Source: Setoptus koraiensis (Eukaryota > Arthropoda). Taken from it: DNA of 64,000 bases. Shown here one piece after another: positions 31,197 through 42,900 of this stretch (position 1 is the first letter of the stretch; each line of letters starts with the position of its first letter). The translations under genes and the position numbers were made by a program. Under the pieces are notes generated by a model. That model did no database searches and was not told the origin of the DNA. It saw only the letters and a list, made by a program, of their open reading frames with translations. Location of the stretch: NCBI GenBank assembly GCA_048013815.1, contig CM106586.1, positions 10,540,001 through 10,604,000 of the forward strand, in the 5' to 3' direction.

Positions 31197-32225
31197 ATGT
31201 TGGATAAGGAGGAGGCTGCCGTATATGATCGTCAAATTAGACTCTGGGGCGTGAGCGCACAAAATAAACTCAAAAAATCTAAAATTCTTATTCTGGGCTT
31301 CACTGGACTTGCATCAGAAGTGGTCAAAACATTAGTTTTGGCCGGTGTTCATTCCATAACTATTGTAGACAATAGCCCATTGCAACCTAGCGACCCATAC
31401 AGTAATCTCTTTTGTCGTCCCAATGGCACACCCAACGACCAAAGAACCTTCGCAACCTCAAGCAAATTGAATTTACTCAATCCATTGGTCAAAATTCACA
31501 TTGACAATAGTGACTTCACACAGTTGCCCGCATCATATTTTAAAGGTTTTGATCTAGTATCGCTGCACTCATTTGCCACCAAGGAAAACATCAGTAAAAT
31601 CAACAATATTTGTAGATCTCTCAACGTAAAATTTTACCTAGCTCTAGATTTTGGATTTTTTGGTGCCGCTTTCTCGGATCTCGGCGATTCTTTCACTTAC
31701 AGTATTGAAGAAAAAAACAACTCCCTCGATGATAAAGCCATGTCGGACGAGGACGATGACGACGAGGATGAGCGGCCCGCTAAAAAACCTCGTATGGAGG
31801 AGGTTATCAATTCTAACGTTGTTGAAAAAAAATTGGAGTTTGTGCCTTTTGAATCAATGCTCACTCAAATCGAAAACTACAAAAATCCCGTGCTACGTAT
31901 GCTTCACATTATTCTTGAGTTCTATTCCAAGCTTGGAAGAGAGCCCACTGCGGAGGATAACAATGTACTCAAAGAACTCAAGTTTGCGGATACTATCAAA
32001 ATTCAAGATTGGGCAGAGAACATTTATGGTAGCCTGAGCCCAGTGTGTTCCATCATCGGTGGTGTCATTGGTCAAGATATGATTAGAACGCTTTCTGGTA
32101 AAGACGCACCTATTTGTAATCTATTCCTATTTGACGGAATCAATATGAATGGAGTAATTGAGAAGGTAGGACCAAAGGCACCGAAACAAAATGTTGCTGC
32201 GCACATAGACGAAATTGTCCTATGA
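31197..32225 (+). CDS. SAE1: SUMO-activating enzyme subunit 1 (Aos1)
   Basis: This intronless 342-residue protein starts at the ATG giving MLDKEEAAVYDRQIRLWG, the SAE1/Aos1 N-terminus. The ThiF/E1 Rossmann fold follows: KILILGFTGLASEVVKTLVLAGV, then ITIVDN. A charged linker (SDEDDDDEDERPAKKPRMEE) at about 180-205 replaces the variable human loop and contains a probable nuclear localisation signal. The C-terminal VCSIIGGVIGQDMIRTLSGK and LFLFDGINMNGVIEKVGPK match the family. SAE1 pairs with UBA2 to adenylate SUMO. A frame open upstream to 31059 is promoter sequence, not coding. A decayed PIGK fragment begins right at its 3' end. Confidence 0.92.
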   Translation: MLDKEEAAVYDRQIRLWGVSAQNKLKKSKILILGFTGLASEVVKTLVLAGVHSITIVDNSPLQPSDPYSNLFCRPNGTPNDQRTFATSSKLNLLNPLVKIHIDNSDFTQLPASYFKGFDLVSLHSFATKENISKINNICRSLNVKFYLALDFGFFGAAFSDLGDSFTYSIEEKNNSLDDKAMSDEDDDDEDERPAKKPRMEEVINSNVVEKKLEFVPFESMLTQIENYKNPVLRMLHIILEFYSKLGREPTAEDNNVLKELKFADTIKIQDWAENIYGSLSPVCSIIGGVIGQDMIRTLSGKDAPICNLFLFDGINMNGVIEKVGPKAPKQNVAAHIDEIVL

Positions 32226-32505
32226 TATCATTAGCAGATATTCAACACCGAGGCACCTTACAATATCCTCATATTTTATTATTTTAAAAAAATACGTTCT
32301 TCCATCTATAACACACTTTCTCACGCACTGTCTTGAATGCTCCAACTTATTAGCAAAGAAACTTTCTGGATACTTTGAATGTGTCGCTTTCCTGTTTCGC
32401 ACATTTGACATTGAAACTTGTTTTGGGGACAATATCTCATTGTATCTTTGTTTTTGATGCATTTGTCCAGAAGAATCCGCCGATTCTGTTGGTTTAAGTA
32501 GGCCT
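32220..32505 (-). pseudogene. Decayed fragment of PIGK
   Basis: Read on the minus strand, this stretch aligns with the C-terminal part and 3' end of the intact PIGK gene at 48083-49093. It starts at ACAGAATYGGCKGA, continues through the MHQKQRYNEIL codons, then jumps to the PKEVCMSNV region, omitting about 240 bases of the intact gene. It continues to the same TTATAG stop and the same 3' flank with its A/T run and ATAAAATA signal. Further small deletions are visible near the end. It lies within the 3' untranslated region of GALK2 and reaches the SAE1 stop. Because the intact gene has no introns, it is unclear whether the copy came through RNA or DNA. Confidence 0.8.
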
Positions 32506-32516
32506 CAGTAAAGATA

Positions 32517-34133
32517 TCATGATTTATTTGACCCGTTTTGATCCACTTTGAATATTTTGCATCCAGCCTGAGGCTCTGTTTTGATGGTAAATTTTGATAC
32601 ACCACTAAGTTCATCCAATACTTGTGCACATTTGGAGTCCTCCACAAGTGTTATTGCGCAACCTATAATGCGTGTAGTGATAAAACATTTGTTAGTTACT
32701 CAGTCATTATAGAATTGATAAAGACAAAAAAGTGACAATTTGCCTGCCAGCGACTAACCTGCCCAACCAGCCCCTGTAAGACGACTGCCTAATGCTCCAG
32801 CTCTCAGGGCCGTCTTCACAATATGGTCTAGGCTCGGATGGCTACATTCATACAGATCACGAAGGCTTTCGTGACTTCGTGTCATAATGTTGCCTAGCAC
32901 TCGGATATCCTTTGTTGTCTCACATATGGATTTGAATGTTTCGACTCGCAAGGCCTCTTCAATCACATGTACACACCTAGACCTCAGCTTGAATTCATTG
33001 TGTATCTCATTCACAATGTGATGGCTAGTTTTGAATGCCTTTAGCAATTGATCTACGCTCTCAAATTGTAAAATATCGCACAACTCAGTGAGGTTGAAAA
33101 TGGCTTTCTGCTCGAATACCTGCTTCTTCATGTAAATCAGCAATTGTTCAGATGTCATACCCAAACATTGTTTCAACCTATACAAGGTGATAGTATTATC
33201 TATCCTGATGATATCGGACGATATGCCTGCGTGGCGAGCTATCACTGCTGCGCCCAATTTCGTTTCTAGAACTCTCACATTGTAGCCGGAAGTGGCAGCC
33301 TTGAAATATTCAGCGCCACAATGTGATATTAGAAAGGACAAACCTTGAGGGAGTTTTACGTTCTCGTAATTCAACTCTGGCATGAATTCAACGTATTTTG
33401 CATAGCCCTCATTGGCCGTCACAATGACTGCCTGGTCCATACCGCCGCCCTGTGTTCCTATGAGACGCTCATAACTTGCGCAATCCCCGGCCATTTGCCT
33501 CATGTCTATGGATGTATTCGTCACCATTTTGCCACAACCAACGGAATAATCTCCCTGCTGACTCTCAGTGCCATTATGTAACAGTAGTAGTCTAGTCGCT
33601 ATAGCGGATGCGCAAACTAAAGACGACGAGCTTGACAAGCCAGCTGCTGTTGGAAGGTCACTGTAAATCGCTACATTGATGCCCTGTATTTTGTTGACGT
33701 CTAATGGCTGTTTCTCACGGGCCCATTTGTTATTATTCAATTGACCAACATAGCCACACAAGAAAAAACTGTGCCACCTAAGGTCGCTTTTGAGATCCGG
33801 TTGCAGCTCTCTGATGGAACCAGACCAATGAGGAAAATTGTCAGATTGGGTGTTGAATAATTTAATTTTTTCCTCGCTGTCATCTTCGTGATTGGCGTTT
33901 TGTTGCAATGAGCAAGCCATAAATATAGAAAATTCTATGGCCATCGGCATGACAGAGAAGCCATGATAATCTATGTGATCACCAATAATGTTGACCCTGC
34001 CCGGCGTTTGGATAATGTATTGGGGCTCGTGTCCTATCTTCTCTGTGTGGAATTTGTAAACGTTGTCCAATCTCGCATCATGGCCACTGACAAACTGTAT
34101 CACTGGAATTAGGTCTCCCATATTAGAGGCCAT
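32517..34133 (-). CDS. GALK2: N-acetylgalactosamine kinase / galactokinase family (GALK2-like)
   Basis: Exons 34133-32759 and 32662-32517 join in phase 1 across a 96-bp intron, giving 506 residues. GHMP-kinase motifs are clear: PGRVNIIGDHIDYHGFSVMPMA (the galactokinase signature), LPTAAGLSSSSSLVCAS (ATP loop), GTQGGGMDQAV with the catalytic Asp, and GSRLTGAGWAG-C completed by exon 2. Details such as DCASYERLIGTQGGGMDQ and KAATSGYNVRVLE follow human GALK2 rather than GALK1. GALK2 phosphorylates GalNAc, or galactose at high concentration, at C1. The usual GEH of the signature reads GDH here. The C-terminus ends with a short tail just before the PIGK-derived sequence. It lies head to head with PGM2, which also handles sugar phosphates. 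Confidence 0.88.
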
Positions 34134-34480
34134 TTTTGTTGGAATGAAAATGCAGTTATAAAATCAATACAAAAAATGCCCATGTATACCTAATGCTAAA
34201 GTTAACACATTCATGAAATGATCGCCATGTTTCAGCTGTTTTCATCAATGGCAGTATGTGCAACCGCAAACTTATTATCGCTAGATGCACGACAGATAAC
34301 AATCGACTCTACGACCATTTTTAACTGCAACATACGACGACAACAGATACCGATCAACCTCCGACGATTGACCAGTCTGTAGACACTCGAACACCCGGGC
34401 TCTGATCATACAATACGATATTTATATTAACAGGTAAGCGATCTTCATTTGAGACAAGTCGTAGTCATCGTATAGCAACA
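34134..34480. promoter_or_regulatory. Bidirectional promoter, GALK2 / PGM2
   Basis: The 347 bases between divergent starts contain AACACATTCATGAAA and then TGTTTCAGCTGTTTTCAT (about 34204-34245), matching the element in the SIN1/SAE1 promoter. The PGM2 5' leader ends in CAACAATG. Confidence 0.5.
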
Positions 34481-36525
34481 ATGTCGTCCAATCAATATTC
34501 TACCGGGGATCCGGATCTAGATGCCCAACTGGCTAAATATATGAAATATGAAAAAGTAAGTAGCGAAAAATGGATTGAAACACTTGGATAATATAGTGGT
34601 GGTAAATAGATTCATTAGAAGAAAAATTGGATTCTTTCCCGATAACTAATCTTCGTTCGCTTCAGGTACTTGCCCATCGAGACTATGTGGAGCAACTTTA
34701 TTTGAACAAAGAATATGATTCGTTGCGCAAGATCATTCTCAAAAGATTGTCCTTTGGCACTGCCGGAATACGAGGCTCTATGGGACCCGGATTTGGTCAA
34801 ATGAACGACTTAGTTATTATACAGACATCACAAGGATTTGCAAAATACCTGCTCAAGTATGATGAGTCGTCCGCCTTGGATAAGGGCGTAATAATAGGTA
34901 GCGATGCCAGACACAATTCTACACGATTTGCCAAGCTCGCCGCATTAGCATTCATCCAGATGAAGATACCAGTATATTATTGTGAATATGTTGTACCTAC
35001 ACCACTTGTTGCCTTTGGTTTACGCCATTTTAAATGCCTGGCAGGTATTGTCATAACGGCCTCTCATAATCCAAAAGACGACAATGGATACAAAGTCTAT
35101 CTTGAAAATGGGGCTCAAATATTGTCTCCACACGACAGACACATACAGGAACATATTTTGCTGGAAGAGAATCAAGAACCCTGGCCTCAAGCTTGGATGC
35201 ACGAATTAGTTGGTGACGAAGATTCTATTCCGAGAGAATGGAAACATTCTTCCTTAATACGATTCGTTTACCAAGAATTGTGTGATGCCTATGATAACTA
35301 CATTAAAAGTCGAATCGCCGATGATACCAAAACTAATCAGGTATCTGAAATTGTCATTACCACAACAGCGATGCATGGAGTTGGTCACAAATTTCTCACT
35401 CGTACACTTGAATGTGCCAACTTCCGAAGTACATATCCTGTCGAGTCACAAAAGGAACCTGATTCGAATTTTCCCACAGTTGAATTTCCGAATCCAGAGG
35501 AGTCAGGAGCATTAGATTTGGCCTTTGAGACAGCCAAATCGACCAATTCTAATCTTATATTAGCTGTCGACCCCGACGCAGATCGTTGCGCCGTTGCTCA
35601 ACTACAATCCAACAGTAAACAAGATTGGAGAATATTTACAGGCAACGAAATAGGCTCCCTATTAGGCTGGTGGTGTTGGCATCGTTTTTCCAGCAAGAAT
35701 CTAAAGACCAACGACTTGGCCTCTTCAGATATGAAAAAATCTTGTGTAATGATATCGACTGCTGTTTCCTCTAAATTTTTACGCTCCATGGCCAAAGTCG
35801 AGGGATTTCAATTTATTGAAACTCTAACCGGATTTAAATACATGTGCAATCTAGCGGATGAGCTCGTGAAGCAAGGCAAGACGGTTCTATTTGCATACGA
35901 GGAAGCTATTGGATATATGGTTGACGCCACCGTCTTAGATAAAGATGGAATATCGGCCGCCCTACAAGTGGCTCAATTGAGCGCTCACATTTCTGTAAAT
36001 TATTCCCGGACACTTGAACAACATTTGGACTGGTTGTATTCAAAGTACGGTTATCATTACAACATCAATTCTTACTACCTGTGCTACGATCAAGCACTCA
36101 TAAAAAAGTTATTTAGTGCCTTGCAAGAAAAATACCCAACTGAGTTGGCCGGATTCAAAGTCACACGGGTGAGAGATTTGAACAACGGATACGATAGCGC
36201 AACAAAGGACAAGAGAGCAATATTACCAATCAGCTCGTCTAGTTTTATGGTTACATTTTTTACCGAAAATGACGCTTCAATAACTATTAGGACGAGCGGC
36301 ACTGAGCCGAAAATCAAGTATTACTCAGAGATAATATGCGGTCCACAAAATGATAAAGCTGAAAATTTTCCTGGTCAATGGCCAAAGAATCGAGACGAGG
36401 AGAAAAAGGTGGCCGAGGGTCATTTGAAGAGAATAGTTGACGCGGCAATCAAATACTGCTTGAAGCCTGATGATCACAACTTGAGACATGCTCACCACAA
36501 GACTGATTTTGCGTCTCGTCAATAG
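34481..36525 (+). CDS. PGM2: Phosphoglucomutase-2 / phosphopentomutase
   Basis: Exon 1 (34481-34555, MSSNQYSTGDPDLDAQLAKY...) and exon 2 (34666-36525) join in phase 0 across a 110-bp intron, giving 644 residues. Exon 1 supplies the DLDAQLAKYMKYEK segment equivalent to human ARLDQETAQWLRWDK. The alpha-D-phosphohexomutase features are all present: FGTAGIRGSMGPG, the catalytic-serine loop GIVITASHNPKDDNGYK, metal-binding DPDADR, sugar loop FAYEEAIGYM, and phosphate-binding RTSGTEPKIKYYSE. PGM2 interconverts ribose-1-P and ribose-5-P (and glucose phosphates). Its product range complements the neighbouring divergent GALK2, though co-regulation is inference. The C-terminal tail beyond the family end is His/Lys-rich. 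Confidence 0.93.
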
Positions 36526-36996
36526 TGCTGAACTAGTGGCGAGACCACTGATGTCGCTGATGGACCCTTCCTTGAGGTCAACCAGAGATTTGCACCAGAG
36601 CAATCAATTAACTGATCTTGTTAATTATCTGTTGTCATTAATTATGATTCTATGTTACGTTATACTTGTAGATTATTGTCTTGATTGATTGCAATAAATA
36701 TTATGCAACTGCCGCGACAGATATCACCAGTCAACATATTCGCTTCATCTGATAACCTAATTATAAATTGATATCCTTGACGAGGCAACAACGAACAAAA
36801 TGAAAAATTCATGAGTGATAACAAAGATTCTTTTGTACACGCTTTTTACCTAGGTGCAAAAATGGACGCTGGATGAAAATAAAGCGGATAAAACTGATGG
36901 GGGCCTCTGTTCTCGATGACTCATCAAGTACAAATTATTTTTGCGTTTATTTGTTACCAATCTAAACTAAAAACTACAAGACTAGACATTCCTCTT
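36526..36996. other. Convergent 3' flank, PGM2 / Arrowhead
   Basis: An AATAAA signal near 36692 probably ends PGM2. Otherwise AT-rich, with no gene supported. Confidence 0.45.
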
Positions 36997-39900
36997 CTAT
37001 ACGGAGGAACTCAGTGAGGCTTCCGTTGAACTGGGGCTAACTCTATCACTGGCTACAGACCAATTTGAGGGATTAGATGAGAGATGGTGCAAATCGTCAT
37101 TGGATGACCAATCAATATTGTTGTTACTGTTATTACCATTAGCGTTGTTATTATTGCAATGACCGCCAACAGATGGCAGTAACCTTTTTTTGGTTAAATA
37201 CTTCTTTTGGCGAGCTCTAGAATTTTGAAACCAAACTTGTGTGACTCGCTTAGATAAGCCAGTTAATGTTGCTATTCGTTCCAGATCTTGTCCGTCCGGA
37301 TTTGAGTCAATCTTGAAATTAGTTTGCAGCACTTGTAATTGTTCATCGGTGAACGTTGTTCTAACTCTCTTTGATTTAGAGGAACTATTTAAATTGTTTG
37401 CGGTTGAATTGCCACTGTTGTGATTAGTTAGTTGATCCGAGGGCGAATGCAGCGACGAATTATCCTGTCTATGATTGTTGTTTAAATTGTTTTGTTGTTG
37501 GCCCGGTTGTTGGCTTATTAACTGTGAGATCCTTTTTAGTTTGGCGAGCGACTGCGACGTAGAAGCATCGGCCAGATCTGTCTGACCGGAAGAGGATTGT
37601 AATTGATGCTTAAAATGATTACTGTCATTGTTATTATTATTATTATTATTGTTGTTGTGAGACGACGATGACGACGACAGTAGGGACGAGGCCTGGTTGC
37701 AATCAATCATTAGATCATATGGCCCGTTGCCATAGCTGTCATATGCGGTGCCGTCATCTGTGATAATTTGCTCCATGTTGATTGTGTGATCCATAGGCTG
37801 TAATATGTTGCTTGTTTTAGTGGCGTTATGTTGGTGCTGTTGTCCATTTAAATCTGGCCCCATTCCAGAGACGATAGTGGCAGTGGTGCTGGTAGCGCTC
37901 GAACTGTCAGCTTGTCCATTGACTACTAATTAGGTATGATTGATTTAAGGGTGGCGTATTAAGAGGTGTCAAGGGTCACTGGTTACTACACTGTCACTGC
38001 TATCAATTTTTTGTTGTCGATCAAATTACAGAGAATAATCACTGAGAGCAACAGCATCTACACTGTGCTGTATCAGTGAATCAGACATAATCAATCGAAG
38101 AGTAAGATCATTAATTACCTTGCTGTTGTTGTTGTTGTTGTTGATTGGTTATTGCAAAGTGTGTCTTGCATAATAAACGAGTCCGTTCAATGTGTCGGTC
38201 GTAACTCAATGTAAACTGTTCACCTGTGCTCAATTGTCTGTGGCATACGTCACAGGAGAAACAGGCCAAATGATATACGTGGCTGTTGGCCTTTCTAACC
38301 TATAATGCGAGGTTCATTGCATGGGCAAGAGAATTATTATTTGCATATTGCGTATTGCGTATCGGTCAACGTCATGTAAATTTTAGTACATACTGAAATT
38401 ACATAACTATAACATAATTATATAATGCTACCATTATATAATTTACGAATAATACGAAATAATAGGTCAATTGAATAGTGGTATGACGCCACCAGTCAAC
38501 GGGACTTACCCAATCGGAGGCCGTTATAATAAGGTAACATTTGGAGCATTTGATGGAGTATCTCGACATCAGTTCTGAATAGTCATTCTTACATAACACG
38601 CGGCCGTCATAAATGTAACAAGAGCTAACTTGATGGAAGCCTCGGTTGCACGTTTCGCACCTATCGGATTAATGGGCACCATTGTGAATAGAAGCAAAAC
38701 AAGTGATTGTGGTGTTAATTTTGTCAGATACGATTGTCATTGAAACTCATTTGACCACTGAGCCACTGAGCAAGATGGTCACTGACATGCATCGTCTTAT
38801 CGTAGATCCAGGGGCCTCTCAAACGAGGCACCCGTTATAGGTGTGCGGTGCCGCCATGGTCCATTGTCAAGCCGTTGACAATTTGCATGTCAGTTTCGTC
38901 AGCTCCGCTGGGCTGAGCCTATGATATTTTTATCATTTATCTTGTAAATTACATCTTATATAAATGACATCATCTTATATAAATGACATCATCTTATATG
39001 AATCACGACATCATCACTCATACAAATTGCATGAGGCATCATGAGGCAAATTGCATTACATCACACACAAATGGTTACCTGAGACAATCCATGTGCCAAT
39101 TGTGGTAGCCCGACACGCTGACTATGGTCTTTGAACTGGCCAAAGATTTGTGGCACCCATAGCAAACCTATATAGAGATGGGGACAGAGTGAGGAGAATG
39201 ATGAAAGAGATGGATTATTATGCTGGTGGCACTGGATAAAGATACTGATAAAGATTCAATGATGTAACTTGCTGCCAGTGGCTCGTATCGGTGTGAATCA
39301 CCGAATTTGTGCGGATTGGCAACAATTTGTGCTGGCAAACTGTGTCTGGCAAACAAATAAACTAGCAAACAAACAGCAGACAAATAATGCAAGCGGGCAT
39401 AATTCAATTACTCCATGGTGGCGTTGATATGTTCTTGACACGATCCCATTGGTGCTGTTGTTTCCTTCATGCCAAAACATCATCACAATCGGGCCCCATC
39501 GGCATTATGGCTCCAATTACCACTAGCTAACAGCAGCAGCAACAACAACAACAAATCGGTCTAGTGGTAACGTGATCGGCATTAACAATGCCGGCCCGAT
39601 AATCAAATTACATTTGGCCATCAAGCAAATATTAGCGCATGTATCGGCCCAAACAACAATTGCTGCCGGCCGTCGGCGTTGTTGTTGCGCCAATCACACT
39701 GTCAGTTTGTCAAACAAATTGACACAACGCAACAACCAAAACACTAAATCTTGTTTCACGCTAAAAATTTCATGTCTTATCCGACTCACAATGGCCCAAT
39801 GCATTCACACTACGATATGACGTAAGTCTTGTGTCAATGCTACTGACACAACGCGCCTATATGTGCATTACCTGACGTTTGTGCCTGCGATACATGAATA

Positions 39901-42900
39901 TTTCATGTGGTGTGACATTCATCGACAACCAACAAATGTCACGGCATTGAATGGGCCAAATCGATCACTTAATCATCACTTTGTATCCGCAGTTTCATCA
40001 GGCAGTTTCAAGGTGGCCAGTCGATGGACAAATGGGCGCAGTTGATCAGCGGCGGAAGTGGCTGCGGTCGACTGGTGGGTTGCCAGTGTCTGACATGAAT
40101 ATATTTGCGACTATGATGCGCCCACTATCTTGCATGGGTTCCCCAACTGAGGGCCCCGTAACTGTGGGCCCCGTAACTGTAGGCCCGCAATTGTGGGCGC
40201 GTATGCTCAGAGAATTGTTGTCAAATCGCAGCACGACAATTTTTTGAGTGGAGCTCTCACAATTGTTAGAGAGCTTCACTCGAAAAATTCATGTCGGCCC
40301 AAGTTCTGTTCGATTCTGCTCGATTCTGTTCAATTCAGCGAGAATCCGCCGATGATGTGTGCCGAAATGAGGCCTTTCCACCAATGAACCAGTGACAAAA
40401 ATAGACAACCGTTCGGGGTGCGTCGATCAATGTGCGCCACTTCGGTTTATTCGCGGAATATCCGCCGTTCCCTGTGAGCCGTTCGCTACGAGCTTTTCGA
40501 GTATTGCGAGCTGTCAAACTGTACGAGAGTCTCTCGATAACTCTTCCGGTGAGCGTGATTGGTGTCAAAGGATCAATACAGTCAACGGATTCGCGGCAAA
40601 TGGCAGCGATCCCCAAGACAACATATTTTTTTCTAGAATCCTAGTAGGAAAAAAATGCCAGGCTCAGCGACTCAGTTGCTACAAATCGGAATCTCCGACA
40701 ACTTTATTATTATTCTTTATTATTATTATTATCAGTCATATTGCCATTGATGTCAAGATTAGTTTGAACCCAAATAAGGGTAGGGCCATTGTCGGAACAC
40801 TATTTCGGCATTGTCCCCCCAACCGAATGAGTTAACATTGGGTCTGAATCTCTCAGGGATCTCATCTACTGCAGCATTAACCAGTTGACAGATCATTGCG
40901 GCCGAGTAAAGTGGCCCAATGGGCTCACTACTATTGATTACAAGCTCATAGAACTGTTTATCGTCAACATTCTCCTCCTTAGCTATACTCAAGAGGTTCT
41001 CTATTTCTTTGCGGAAGTTGTAAGAATCCTCGTTGTTTACACTGTAAGGGGTGCACATTTCATCTGCATTACTTGCAAGAGTAGATCCCAATCTCCAGTC
41101 GTGCCCCAAGTACGATTCGAAATAATATTTAAATTTCAACTTGATATCCGGATTGTCATTATACATATCGGAAACAAAACGAGTGACCTCATTCATATCA
41201 ACCTCGCTTGACAAATCTGTTCCTGTGGCCACTTGCAATATTTTCATCATTCGTCTTGGCCAATGATGACTCTTACTTTGCAGGCGAGCTGCACTACTGT
41301 GACCAGTAGCCTCCTTGATTTTCGACACCAGATTAAATTCTTTCTGATACCATTTTTCAACTAGATCATTTATCGTCTTTATTTGTTGCACAAATTTTTC
41401 CTGTCCCCTGACCGTCGCTGAGTTGAAACTCATGACGAACATAAGGGTCCCAAGAGCAATGAAGGTGACATTGGATAGATGCATTTTCCAAGGAACTAAT
41501 CAGAGCACGCCAATCGAGAATGAATTACAATTTTTTAATTCCAAGTTATCATGCTGCAATATGTTAAGAAGCTGCCTCTGTGTTGGTTCGATGGGATGGA
41601 TTCTGTAAAAAGAGTCTATTAATAATTTTTTTTCTGGAATTTTTTCCATCAGAAAAAAACACTCCTCCGGCAACGGTACCGGGGAAAAGTTTATTATTAG
41701 ACCAACCTTTCTACGAATTTAGCTCATAATGCATCTGCTTAACGCCGTGGAATGTTGAATATCCAGACTAGCTAACAGCTAACAGACGACAATTTTTTCA
41801 GGTGTACTCAAACCTGTCATGTGGGCCAGAGATGTGCATGAACCGCATTTTCCACCACACTACTAGTGTGACATTAGACCAATGCTTATGGTGCCTCTTT
41901 TTCGCGGTTGGTATTTTTATCTGACTACTGAGCCTAACTACTGAGAAAATATCCAACAAGTTGGCATGCCCACGAGGGTAAGAGTCATCATTGGCCAAGA
42001 CGAATGATGAAAATATTGCAAGTGGCCACAGGACAAGATTCGTCAAGCAAAGTTGATATGAAAGAGGTTACTCGTCTTGTTTCCGATATGTATGAGAACT
42101 CTCAGTCATCAAAGGACAGATTTAAACATAATTTTCGATGGTACTTGCAGCACGACTGGAGATTGGGATCTACTCTTGCAAGTAATGCGGATGAAATGTG
42201 CACCCCTTACAGTGTAAACAACGAGGATTCTTACAACTTCCGAAAAGAAATAGAGAACCTCTTGAGTATAGCTAAGGAGGAGAATGTTGACGATAAACAG
42301 TTCTATGAGCTTGTAATCAATAGTAGTGAGCCCATTGGGCCACTTTACTCGGCCGCAATGATATGTCAACTGGTTAATGCTGCAGTAGATGAGATCCCTG
42401 AGAGATTCAGACCCAATGTTAACTCATTCGGTTGGGGGGACAATGCCGAAATAGTGTTCCGACAATGGCCCTACCCTTATATGAGTTACTAATCTTGACA
42501 TCAATGGCAATATGACTGATAATAATAAAGTTGTCGGAGGTTCCGATGTAGCAACTGAGTCGCTGAGCCTGGCATTTTTTTCCTACTAGGATTTTAGAAA
42601 AAATCTGCAAGTTGTCTTGGGGATCGCTGCCATTTGCCGCGAATCCGTTGACTGTATTGATCCTTTGACACCAATCACGCTCACCGGAAGAGCCATCGAG
42701 AGACTCTCGTACAGTTTGACAGCTCGCAATACTCGAACGGCTCGTAGCGGAAGGCTCGTAGCGAACGGCTCACAGGGAGCGGCAGATTTTCCGCGAACAA
42801 ATCGTAGTGGCCCTCAACAAGAAGACCCATAATTTGCCATAATCGTTTGCCGCTCCTTTTCTTTCGTTCCACGGCGTTAAGCATAAGCATTATAAGTCGT

